The position numbers were made by a program, and so were the translations under genes. This document shows positions 1-7,424 of a stretch of 52,671 nt of DNA, piece by piece. This DNA comes from Pseudomonadales bacterium (lineage in GTDB: Bacteria; Pseudomonadota; Gammaproteobacteria; Pseudomonadales; Pseudohongiellaceae): the NCBI GenBank assembly GCA_023257655.1, contig JALRBQ010000019.1, positions 1 through 52,671 on the forward strand, in the 5' to 3' direction. Position 1 is the stretch's first letter, and the number at the start of each line of letters is the position of its first letter. The notes below the pieces were generated by a model. It saw only the letters and a list, made by a program, of their open reading frames with translations. It was not told the origin of the DNA and made no database searches.

Positions 1-1
1 C

Positions 2-1303
2 GACAAGAACATGCCTGGCCTGATGATGGGCATGGCGCGGCTGAATCGCCCTTCTATCTTCATCTATGGGGGCACGATCCAGCCCGGCCCCAACCACACG
101 AACGTGGTATCCGTGTTCGAGGCCGTGGGCGGCCACGCGGCGGGCAAGGTCTCCGATATCGAGCTGAAGCAGATCGAGGACACGGCGATTCCCGGCCCCG
201 GTTCCTGCGGCGGCATGTACACCGCGAACACCATGGCGTCTGCGATCGAGGCCATGGGCATGAGCCTGCCCAACAGCTCGGCCCAGGATGCCATCAGCGC
301 CGAGAAGGAAAACGACTGCATCAGCGCCGGCGAGGCCATCATGCACCTGCTGGAGCATGACATTAAGCCCAGCGACATCATGACCCGGGCCGCCTTCGAG
401 AACGCCCTCAAGGTAACGATCGCCCTCGGCGGCTCCACCAATGCCGTGCTGCACCTGCTGGCCATGGCCCATACGATCGGCGTGGAACTGGAGCTGGACG
501 ATTTCAACAGGATCGGCGCCACCGTGCCCATGCTGGCGGACCTCAAGCCCAGCGGCAAGTACCTGATGTCAGAGCTGATCAAGATCGGTGGCATCCAGCC
601 CCTGATGAAGACGATGCTGGACGCCGGCATGCTCGATGGCTCCTGTCTCACCGTTACCGGCAAGACGCTGGCGGAAAACCTCGCGAACGTCGCTCCCTAC
701 CCGGCTGGACAAGACATCATTCGACCATTGAACAATCCTATTAAGAAAGATAGCCATCTTGTTATTTTAAAAGGAAATCTTGCCCCTGGCGGAGCCGTCG
801 CCAAGATCACCGGAAAGGAGGGCCTGACGTTCAAGGGCACAGCGCGCGTGTTCGAATCTGAGGAGGACTGCCTGAAGGGCGTGCTCGAGGGGTCGGTTGG
901 TAAAGGTGATGTGCTCGTGATTCGCTACGAGGGTCCGCGTGGCGCGCCTGGCATGCGCGAGATGCTGAGCCCAACCTCGGCTATCATGGGACGTGGGCTC
1001 GGCAAGGACGTCGCGCTGATCACAGACGGGCGCTTCTCCGGGGGTTCCCATGGCTTCGTAGTTGGTCACGTCACCCCGGAGGCGAGCGAAGGCGGCCCGA
1101 TCGCGATCGTCCGCGATGGTGACCCGATTTCGATCGACGCGGAGAACAACCTCGTCACACTCGAGTTGAGCGACGCCGAAATTGCCGAACGCCTCAGCGC
1201 GTGGCAGAAACCTGCGCCGCGTTATCGACGCGGCGTGCTCGCAAAATACGCCTCGGTGGTAACTTCGGCCTCGGAAGGCGCAGTAACGGATAAGCATTTG
1301 TAG
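2..1303 (+). CDS. ilvD: Dihydroxy-acid dehydratase, 5'-truncated by window edge
   Basis: IlvD converts 2,3-dihydroxy-isovalerate or -methylvalerate to the 2-oxo acids of valine and isoleucine synthesis, using an Fe-S cluster in the cytoplasm. The reading frame is open from base 2 and begins D-K-N-M-P-G, the tail of the family motif CDKNMPG whose cysteine lies just outside the window. About 433 codons of the usual 560-615 are present. The second cluster cysteine is in [11 protein letters not shown] (about residue 69 of the visible part). [10 protein letters not shown], the DGRFSGG loop and GHVTPEA are all intact. The ATG at base 11 is internal, not the start. Codons 237-262 (bases about 712-783) are strikingly AT-rich compared with the rest of the gene. 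A 50 bp gap separates it from the membrane gene downstream. Family identity is very secure. Confidence 0.96.
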   Translation, partial: DKNMPGLMMGMARLNRPSIFIYGGTIQPGPNHTNVVSVFEAVGGHAAGKVSDIELKQIEDTAIPGPGSCGGMYTANTMASAIEAMGMSLPNSSAQDAISAEKENDCISAGEAIMHLLEHDIKPSDIMTRAAFENALKVTIALGGSTNAVLHLLAMAHTIGVELELDDFNRIGATVPMLADLKPSGKYLMSELIKIGGIQPLMKTMLDAGMLDGSCLTVTGKTLAENLANVAPYPAGQDIIRPLNNPIKKDSHLVILKGNLAPGGAVAKITGKEGLTFKGTARVFESEEDCLKGVLEGSVGKGDVLVIRYEGPRGAPGMREMLSPTSAIMGRGLGKDVALITDGRFSGGSHGFVVGHVTPEASEGGPIAIVRDGDPISIDAENNLVTLELSDAEIAERLSAWQKPAPRYRRGVLAKYASVVTSASEGAVTDKHL

Positions 1304-1355
1304 CCGAAAACCTGTACAGACCCGGAAAGATCAACAATAACAAGAGGGAGACCCG

Positions 1356-1922
1356 GTGCCGGCATTCCTGACAAATCTCGGCGGGCTGATAGATGGCAGC
1401 TCGCTACAAACGTTCGCGCTGTGGGCGCTGCGGGAAATTCCCGGGTTTCCACCCATAATCCAGACCGTGCACCTGCTCGGCATCGCCGTCGTCATGGGAA
1501 CGGTGGTGATGCTGGACCTGCGCATACTCGGTCTCGCCGTGCGCTCCCAGAAAATCAGTGAAATGATCGAACGGCTGCTGCCCTGGACCTGGATTGCCCT
1601 CGTAACAAATTTCATCTCTGGCGGCTTTTTTCTGTTTGCCCGCCCGAATCGCTACTTCAATAATCCGATTTTCGGCTGGAAGCTGAGCTTCCTGATTCCG
1701 GCGATTCTGCTTACGCTGTTCTTCCATTTGCTGAGCAAGACCCAACAGGATTACTGGGAGCTGAATTCACAGCGGCTGTGGGCCGCACGTGGCATCGCCC
1801 TGCTTTCGCTTGGCTTGTGGATTATGGTCGCGATGGCGGGCCGCTGGATCGCCTATTCCGAGTACATCTATTTTCCGGCTGAAGCTCTCCTCAATTCATT
1901 GTCACTGCCCTGGACTGCATGA
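1356..1922 (+). CDS. DUF6644-type membrane protein, copy 1a
   Basis: Integral inner-membrane protein of 188 residues with about four to five hydrophobic segments. The core pattern, a Pro/aromatic segment followed by H-L-L-G, a small-residue helix and LDLRILGL, then a conserved PWTW turn and a C-terminal AGRW, is typical of the DUF6644 family, whose function is unknown. The GTG start at 1356 is preceded by AGAGGGAG at suitable distance. Its stop overlaps the next gene in an ATGA junction (1919-1922), so translation is probably coupled to the second family member. The pairing of two divergent members, seen again at 33653-34661, suggests the two proteins act as a heteromer (inference). No catalytic residues can be assigned. 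Confidence 0.8.
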   Translation: MPAFLTNLGGLIDGSSLQTFALWALREIPGFPPIIQTVHLLGIAVVMGTVVMLDLRILGLAVRSQKISEMIERLLPWTWIALVTNFISGGFFLFARPNRYFNNPIFGWKLSFLIPAILLTLFFHLLSKTQQDYWELNSQRLWAARGIALLSLGLWIMVAMAGRWIAYSEYIYFPAEALLNSLSLPWTA

Positions 1923-2416
1923 TGGAATTTCTGCACTCACCAATCTGGATTGATATTGAGAACTGGCCACTGTCCTGGGAAATCGGTGGCACCTCCTGGT
2001 TTCCCTTTCTGGAATCGATTCATGTCATCGCTGCGGCGATGGTCGTAGGCTCGATTCTAACAGTCGATCTGCGACTCCTTGGACTCGCGGCACGACGTTA
2101 TTCGATCTCGACCCTGTCCCGTGAACTGGTGCCCTGGTCGTGGGGAGCTTTTGTACTGGCGACGATTACCGGACTCGGCATGTTCATCACTCGAGCCGCC
2201 TCTCACGTCGTGAACCCTGCGTTTCAGTGGAAGCTGGTATTACTCATGCTGGCGGGACTGAACATGGCGTACTTCCATTTCCGCGTGTACAAGCACATTG
2301 CAGAATGGGACACCGCCCGAGCCACACCAACCCAACTGAAGGTGATCGGGGGTCTGTCCCTGTTCCTGTGGTCCGGTGTGATGCTTGCCGGGCGTTGGGT
2401 TGGACACATCGTATAA
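1919..2416 (+). CDS. DUF6644-type membrane protein, copy 1b
   Basis: 165-residue polytopic membrane protein, partner of the preceding gene. It carries the same family signature: W-x-P-F-L-E-S-I-H-V in the first helix, a glycine/serine helix leading into VDLRLLGL, a conserved PWSWGAF turn, and the C-terminal AGRWVGH. The start ATG at 1919 overlaps the previous stop codon as ATGA; an immediately following ATG at 1922 is an alternative. A dienelactone hydrolase gene follows after 36 bases on the same strand, so the three genes probably form one transcript. Function is unknown. Membership of the DUF6644 group is judged from the pattern of conserved residues, not from a database search. Confidence 0.8.
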   Translation: MMEFLHSPIWIDIENWPLSWEIGGTSWFPFLESIHVIAAAMVVGSILTVDLRLLGLAARRYSISTLSRELVPWSWGAFVLATITGLGMFITRAASHVVNPAFQWKLVLLMLAGLNMAYFHFRVYKHIAEWDTARATPTQLKVIGGLSLFLWSGVMLAGRWVGHIV

Positions 2417-2452
2417 GACTCAGCTGATCCCGGACGCAATAAGGCGAATCGA

Positions 2453-3172
2453 ATGCGAGAACGTGAACCCGACATCATCACCGCCGATGGGCCGATGAAT
2501 ACTTTTATAACCCATCCCGAAGCAGGCGGCCCCCATCCCGTCATTCTGTTTCTGATGGACGCCCCCGGCAAGCGCGAAGAACTACATGATATGGCGCGCC
2601 GCCTCAGCACCGCCGGCTATTATGTGATGCTACCGAATCTCTATTACCGGCGAGTGCGAGAGTACCGCATCGAAAACTCGAACCGTGAAGAAATGTTCTC
2701 GCATATGGATTCACTGACCAATGCCATGGTCTGTGAGGATATCGCCGCCCTGTTGCAGTTTGCCGCCACTGACGACGCAGCACGTAAGGGCAAGGTTGGT
2801 TGCGTCGGATATTGCATGAGCGGTCCGTTTGCCTTCGCCGCTGCTGCAGCCTTTCCAGATCGCATCGCAGCGAGTGCTTCGCTGCACGGCGTGCGCCTGC
2901 TGACAGAAGCGCCGGATTCCCCGCACCTCACGGCAGACAAGATCACCGGTGAAATGTATTTCGGGTGTGCCGAAACCGATGTCTATGCACCGAAAACCAT
3001 GGTCGATCAGTTGCAGGCCTACCTTGGCACCCTGAACATCAGAGCCCGTGTCGAGTGGTATCCGGGCACTGAACATGGATTCGTGTTCCCGCAACGACAA
3101 GGTAAATACGACAAGCCTGCCGCCGAGCGCCACTGGGAACGGCTGTTCGACCTGTATCGCCGCAATCTCTGA
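2453..3172 (+). CDS. Dienelactone hydrolase family protein
   Basis: Cytoplasmic alpha/beta hydrolase of 239 residues, the usual size for the dienelactone hydrolase family. The nucleophile elbow is G-Y-C-M-S-G with Cys121. The other triad members are Asp176 in ETDVYAP and His208 in GTEHGF, so all three catalytic residues are in place. The family hydrolyses lactones such as dienelactone (chlorocatechol pathway) or related esters. No aromatic-degradation genes flank it, so the substrate is unknown. The frame opens with ATG at 2453, 36 bases after a DUF6644 gene, and the three genes 1356-3172 look co-transcribed. No signal peptide is present. Confidence 0.9.
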   Translation: MREREPDIITADGPMNTFITHPEAGGPHPVILFLMDAPGKREELHDMARRLSTAGYYVMLPNLYYRRVREYRIENSNREEMFSHMDSLTNAMVCEDIAALLQFAATDDAARKGKVGCVGYCMSGPFAFAAAAAFPDRIAASASLHGVRLLTEAPDSPHLTADKITGEMYFGCAETDVYAPKTMVDQLQAYLGTLNIRARVEWYPGTEHGFVFPQRQGKYDKPAAERHWERLFDLYRRNL

Positions 3173-3319
3173 CATCCAGACCCGCATTCCGGCCCACAGT
3201 TAAGGCCTGTCAGCGCTAGGGTTTCGTAGGCTGCAGCCGACAATTTGTAACAACTGTAAATCCATGATTCCTATAGAATTGCGAAAAAATCAGCCCTAGC
3301 CCACGACACAGGATACATC

Positions 3320-5491
3320 ATGACATCTTCGACCCGACTGCTTCGGAATCTCGGTAGCTGCGTAATTGCGGCGAGCTTTGCCATCCCGGCTCTGGCACAG
3401 GATAGTGCAGAAGGCGATTCAACCGTTATCTACCCGGCCTCCTATTTTGCCGAATATGCCCCGGTAACCGCCCAGGATATGGTCGACCGCATACCAGGTA
3501 TCGGCAACGTCACTGGCAATGGGGGTGGCCCGGGCGGCGGTGGTGGCGGTGGCAATCCTGGCCGCGGAGGTCGCGGTCTCGGCAGTGGCGGTGGCGACCA
3601 GATCCTCGTTAATGGCAAGCGCACTGCAGGCAAGAACAACGAAACCCGCAGCATGCTGGATCGCATCACCGCCGACCAGGTTGACCACATCGAGTTGATT
3701 CGCGGGACCTCTGGCACCCTGGATGTCCGCGGTAGCAGCCAGATCGTGAATGTCGTGCTGTTCGAGGAACTCTCCAACAGCAGCCTGTCCTATGAAGTCA
3801 ATATGGATCGCTATGCCGACTCCAAGACTCAGCCGGGCGGCTCACTGGCCTTCAGCGGGCAGGCTGGCAGCTTGAACTACTTGTTCAGCGCGATTGCAGA
3901 ACCTCGCTACGATCACTACGTCAGCCGCGAGGAGAGTATTCTCGGCGACTTCTCACCGAATGACCTGATTCGTGAAGAGCGCATTCGGGAGCAGACAACC
4001 TATCAGTTCTCCACGAACCTGACCTATGAAATCAATGACCACAGCAGCGCGCGCATCAATGGACTCTATGCCGAGAATGACAACCCCACTGAAGTCACGC
4101 GCAGTACCACGAATTTGCGTAACAATGCCCTCACGGTAACCCGTGAACGGGAAGACGTTCCGGGCGAACGCGACAATTGGGAAATAGGTGGCGACTACGA
4201 ATACAAGTGGGCCAACGGCAACCGCTTCAAGATTCTCGGTATTAGCAACGAGAACAACGAAGCCAGCACCCGCGAGCGCTATCGCCTGAATAGTGATAAC
4301 ACTGAGACAAAGAACCTGTTCCTCGATGCGGCCAGTGTCTCCAAGGAACGCATCGTTCGCGGCTCCTATACCCTCGGTGTTTTTGAAGGCCAGGATCTCG
4401 AACTCGGTATCGAACGCGCGCAGACCATACTCGATTCCAAATTGCGACTGGGCACCTCCACGGCCAGCGGTATTCCATCAGCGGATTACGGTGGACTGGT
4501 TCCTGTCTCGGTGTCCAACGCCAATTCCAAGGTGGAAGAGATCCGCTACGAACCTTTTGCCGTGCACAACTGGCAATTGAATCCACGCATGTCACTGGAG
4601 AGCACGCTGGTATGGGAGACTTCTGAGATCACTCAAACAGGTGACCTCTATAATCAACGTGACTTCCAGTTCCTGAAACCGAAAATTGATTACCGTTTCA
4701 ATGTCACCAATGCCTTTCAGTTACGATCTGTAATTGAGAAGAGTGTGCGCCAGTTAAGTTTTGAAGACTTTGTTGCGGCTACGGACAACAATGATAATGA
4801 CTCGAATACGCAGGCCGGTAATGCCAACCTCGAACCGGAGACCTTCCTGCGGGTGGATCTCAATGCCGAGTATCGTTTGCCCAATGATGTAGGCGTCATC
4901 GACGGCGGCATCATGTACATGGAACACTACGACAAGATTGAGCGCATTGATGTGTCGACTTCCGAGACCGATATAGCCTCGGCGAATGGCAATATCGGCG
5001 ATGGCGACATGTGGATCCTGCGACTCAATTCTGCTATTCGCATGAAGATGTTTGATATGCCGAACCTGCTTGTCACCTCAAGATTGCAGGTACGCGATTC
5101 CGCAATCAAGGACCCGTTCCTCGGTATCACGCGCCGTTTTATGAATTATGAGCGCGGCCGACTGGAACTCGGTTTCAGGCACGACGTTCCGCGGTTCAAC
5201 ATGAACTATGGTGCGAGCTGGAATAATCGATTCGATGGCAATATCAAACGTTATGACATCGACGACATTGAAGCAACTTCCGGCGATCCAATGGTCAATG
5301 CATTCGTCGAATTCGTCGCCTTAGGCGGCACGACTTTCCGTTTCGATGCACGCAATGCGACCGACAATCAACAGTGTCGTGATCGTCAGCGCTACGTCGG
5401 ACGCATTAGCGCCAACATCCTTGAAGAGATCGAATATCAGTGCGGCGGATCAGGTCGAGTCGTCTCATTGAAGATCAACGGCACGTTCTGA
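3320..5491 (+). CDS. TonB-dependent outer-membrane receptor with glycine-rich plug insert
   Basis: 723-residue outer-membrane transporter. Residues 1-26 form a Sec signal peptide ending A-L-A. A plug domain follows (about 36-155: YAPVTAQDMVDRIPGIG, then ILVNGKR and IELIRGTSGTLDVRGSSQIVNVV), then a long beta-barrel ending in K-I-N-G-T-F with the terminal Phe required for barrel assembly. Residues 66-92 are a nearly pure Gly/Arg/Asn segment lying inside the plug, between the first strand and the LVNGKR strand. Ligand is unknown; no siderophore, vitamin B12 or polysaccharide genes are adjacent. It is a single-gene unit with a long upstream gap and a strong terminator at 5539-5579. The family call is secure. 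The annotated start has a typical signal peptide directly after it. Confidence 0.93.
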   Translation: MTSSTRLLRNLGSCVIAASFAIPALAQDSAEGDSTVIYPASYFAEYAPVTAQDMVDRIPGIGNVTGNGGGPGGGGGGGNPGRGGRGLGSGGGDQILVNGKRTAGKNNETRSMLDRITADQVDHIELIRGTSGTLDVRGSSQIVNVVLFEELSNSSLSYEVNMDRYADSKTQPGGSLAFSGQAGSLNYLFSAIAEPRYDHYVSREESILGDFSPNDLIREERIREQTTYQFSTNLTYEINDHSSARINGLYAENDNPTEVTRSTTNLRNNALTVTREREDVPGERDNWEIGGDYEYKWANGNRFKILGISNENNEASTRERYRLNSDNTETKNLFLDAASVSKERIVRGSYTLGVFEGQDLELGIERAQTILDSKLRLGTSTASGIPSADYGGLVPVSVSNANSKVEEIRYEPFAVHNWQLNPRMSLESTLVWETSEITQTGDLYNQRDFQFLKPKIDYRFNVTNAFQLRSVIEKSVRQLSFEDFVAATDNNDNDSNTQAGNANLEPETFLRVDLNAEYRLPNDVGVIDGGIMYMEHYDKIERIDVSTSETDIASANGNIGDGDMWILRLNSAIRMKMFDMPNLLVTSRLQVRDSAIKDPFLGITRRFMNYERGRLELGFRHDVPRFNMNYGASWNNRFDGNIKRYDIDDIEATSGDPMVNAFVEFVALGGTTFRFDARNATDNQQCRDRQRYVGRISANILEEIEYQCGGSGRVVSLKINGTF

Positions 5492-5869
5492 TTTTCGCTG
5501 CACAGCAGCAAATTTTCCGCACCAAATTATTGCCAAGACACACCGGATTCCCGACAAGGGGGTCCGGTGTGACTCTTTTGGGAGATGCGAAATAAAGCGG
5601 TCGTGACTGCGCTTGTTTCCCGTTCCGACTTCCGCTAGGCTTCTCTGCGGCTTCTCGAGCCGATGAGTTTCGCGCCTTCTGGACACATGCTGCGGGCTAT
5701 ACCTGTTTCGATTTCGCAAATCCGGGTCAGTAGGCCGCCGAATCACTTGCATCCGGACCGATGCCACCGGATACTGCGCGACGCGTTTACACCGGCCACC
5801 GCAAGACATGAAGTCGCTGTCGTGGTCGGCTGAAACCCGGCCAATCATTGCAACGAGAGAGCGGAAACT
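5492..5869. other. Intergenic region with terminator only
   Basis: 378 bases between the receptor and the small gene at 5870. Apart from the terminator at 5539-5579 no convincing gene, RNA or operator is visible. The last 20 bases (AGAGAGCGGAAACT) include a weak ribosome binding site for the next gene. Confidence 0.6.
5539..5579 (+). terminator. Rho-independent terminator of the TonB receptor gene
   Basis: Perfect 9-bp stem CACACCGGA (5539-5547) / TCCGGTGTG (5563-5571). It can extend inward through two G-T wobbles and a CCC/GGG pairing around a GACAA loop. It is followed by ACTCTTTT and lies 47 bases after the receptor stop codon. Confidence 0.85.
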
Positions 5870-6097
5870 ATGAAACTATTTGGCTGTGCAGAGAAAGAAG
5901 ATGCAGGCATGGAATTGCTGGGTGCGCTCACCCTCGTTGGTGAGCCCCAGAGCCTGCGGGAATTGGCGTCTTTTCTTTATCGTTGTGCGGATGCGCTTGA
6001 GGATGAAGGGTCATTGTGGGAACAGGATGCCTTCGATTCGAGTGAACACGTGTGCCCGCAAATCGTTGTCTTTAACCCTGCGCTATTAGACGACTGA
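5870..6097 (+). CDS. Small protein resembling the Imm32 family
   Basis: 75-residue cytoplasmic protein without signal peptide or membrane segment. The pattern (MKLFGC at the start, LRELASFLYRCADALE in the middle, a short acidic/aromatic stretch, and PQIVVFNPALL at the end) resembles proteins annotated as Imm32 family immunity proteins. Those proteins are usually orphan genes in proteobacteria. No toxin or secretion gene lies next to it, so an immunity role is not supported by context. The start ATG at 5870 follows AGAGAGCGGAAACT. The gene faces yaeQ convergently with only ten bases between stops. The alternative reading is simply a conserved hypothetical protein. Confidence 0.55.
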   Translation: MKLFGCAEKEDAGMELLGALTLVGEPQSLRELASFLYRCADALEDEGSLWEQDAFDSSEHVCPQIVVFNPALLDD

Positions 6098-6107
6098 TCG
6101 ACTTCAC

Positions 6108-6641
6108 CTAATCGAGCAGGGTCTCCAACGGCACTTCGACCTCGCCCCGTTCCATTGCCACGAAGAGGGAATCGCCACTAATTGTGACCGACATGTCCAT
6201 CGTCCGCTGCACCTGGTTGGCCAGCGCCTGCACCCGGTCCCAGCGCAGCCGGTAGATGCCCGCCCCCAACATCGCAAGTCGCTCCTGGTTTTGATCCCAC
6301 CAGGTCCCTGCCTTCGTGTTGAAGCAGTACACCCGAACCTGGTTCGCCAGCGTACACGCCTTCTTGATGCGCTCCATTGACGGCTCGCCGACCTCGATCC
6401 AGAGTGCGATTCTGCCGTCCAGTGTATGCTCCCAGAGATCCGGCTCATCGTTATCGCTGAGCCCCTTGCAAAATTCCAGACGCGGCCCGGCATTGCAACA
6501 ATAAGCCAGGGCACGCACCATCATGCGCTCAAGTGTCTCTGACGGGTGTTGGGCAATCGTCAGGTTCAGATTGTCGTAATACTCCCGGTCGAGGTCACTG
6601 AGCGCGATCTTCAGCTTGTAGATGGTCGGCTTGAGCGCCAT
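6108..6641 (-). CDS. yaeQ: YaeQ family protein
   Basis: 177-residue cytoplasmic protein, matching the ~180 residues typical of YaeQ. YaeQ has a PD-(D/E)XK-nuclease-like fold; in E. coli it was once linked to suppression of a haemolysin-regulator defect, and its molecular role is still unclear. Recognisable features are MALKPTIYKLKIALSDLDREYY at the N-terminus, HPSETLERMMVRALAYC, the WEHTLDGRIALWIEVGEP segment with the nuclease-fold acidic residues, and YCFNTKAGTWW. The start chosen is the ATG at 6641, where family similarity begins; an upstream in-frame ATG at 6755 would overlap the DUF1993 gene. The DUF1993 gene sits 11 bases upstream on the same strand. Confidence 0.9.
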   Translation of the reverse strand: MALKPTIYKLKIALSDLDREYYDNLNLTIAQHPSETLERMMVRALAYCCNAGPRLEFCKGLSDNDEPDLWEHTLDGRIALWIEVGEPSMERIKKACTLANQVRVYCFNTKAGTWWDQNQERLAMLGAGIYRLRWDRVQALANQVQRTMDMSVTISGDSLFVAMERGEVEVPLETLLD

Positions 6642-6652
6642 GCGGAACCCGG

Positions 6653-7159
6653 CTACGGCGCGCCGAGAAAATCCATCTTGCCAATGTCGAGTCCGTTGTG
6701 GCGCAGGATGTTGTAGGTAGTCGTGACGTGGAAATACAGATTTGGCAAGGCCCACAGTTTGAGATAATCACTGCCTTTGAACTTGAATTCATTGGGGCCG
6801 GCCTGCAGAACAATCTCCTTGTCTTCCGTGCCGTTGATCTTGTCTGCCGGGACCGACTGAAGAAAGGCTATCGTGTTCGTAATGCGGGTTTGCAATTCAT
6901 CAAACGTAGCTTCATTGTCTTCGTATTTCGGCGCTTCCATGCCACTCAGACGGGCACCCGCACCCTTGACGACATCGCAGGCAATCTGGATCTGCCGTGC
7001 CAGAGGGAACATATTGGGGTACAAGCGGTCGGTGATGAGCACACTCTCCTGAATCTGTTTGTCAGCGGCATAGGCTGCCGCTTTGGTGAGAATGGCTGAC
7101 AGATTGTTCAGGTAGCGAACAAAGACTGGAATTGAAAATTCGTACATGGAAATAGACAT
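6653..7159 (-). CDS. DUF1993 family protein
   Basis: 168-residue soluble protein of the DUF1993 group, a helical family related in fold to DinB-type four-helix bundles. It begins MSISMYEFSIPVFVRYLNNL. The family pattern continues with LYPNMFPLARQIQIACD, LSGMEAPKYEDNEATFDELQTRI and PNLYFHVTTTYNILRHNGLDIGKMDFLG at the C-terminus. The start at 7159 is chosen because AGAGG lies just upstream on this strand and the homology begins there; the frame extends further upstream without similarity. It is probably co-transcribed with yaeQ (11-base gap). The biochemical role of the family is not established. Confidence 0.88.
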   Translation of the reverse strand: MSISMYEFSIPVFVRYLNNLSAILTKAAAYAADKQIQESVLITDRLYPNMFPLARQIQIACDVVKGAGARLSGMEAPKYEDNEATFDELQTRITNTIAFLQSVPADKINGTEDKEIVLQAGPNEFKFKGSDYLKLWALPNLYFHVTTTYNILRHNGLDIGKMDFLGAP

Positions 7160-7424
7160 TGTAATCCTCTGGAACAGGCTGAATTGAGTGTGGCAATGGT
7201 GCCGACCGACCGCGCAGTAGCCGCAGGACAGCAACGACAGACTATTGGGCCAATAGAAGCAGACTGCGCGGCGCGTTACGCAACGAAATTCTAGCGCGAA
7301 GCCTGACGGTGCGATAGCACGGATTAAGCAGTGGCCGCATTCCGGCTGTCATTGAAATCGCGGTCAGAGCGGTTAAAATTGCGGATCGCTGAAGCAAACT
7401 CAGCCCCGAATAAGGAGTTTTTCC

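Noticed and set aside
11..13. ATG as the start of ilvD
   Set aside because: The frame continues to the window edge and the ATG lies inside the conserved CDKNMPG motif.
3245..3279. TTGTAA / TATAGA or TAGAAT promoter of the TonB receptor
   Set aside because: Spacing is 21 bases or more, outside the usual 16-18.
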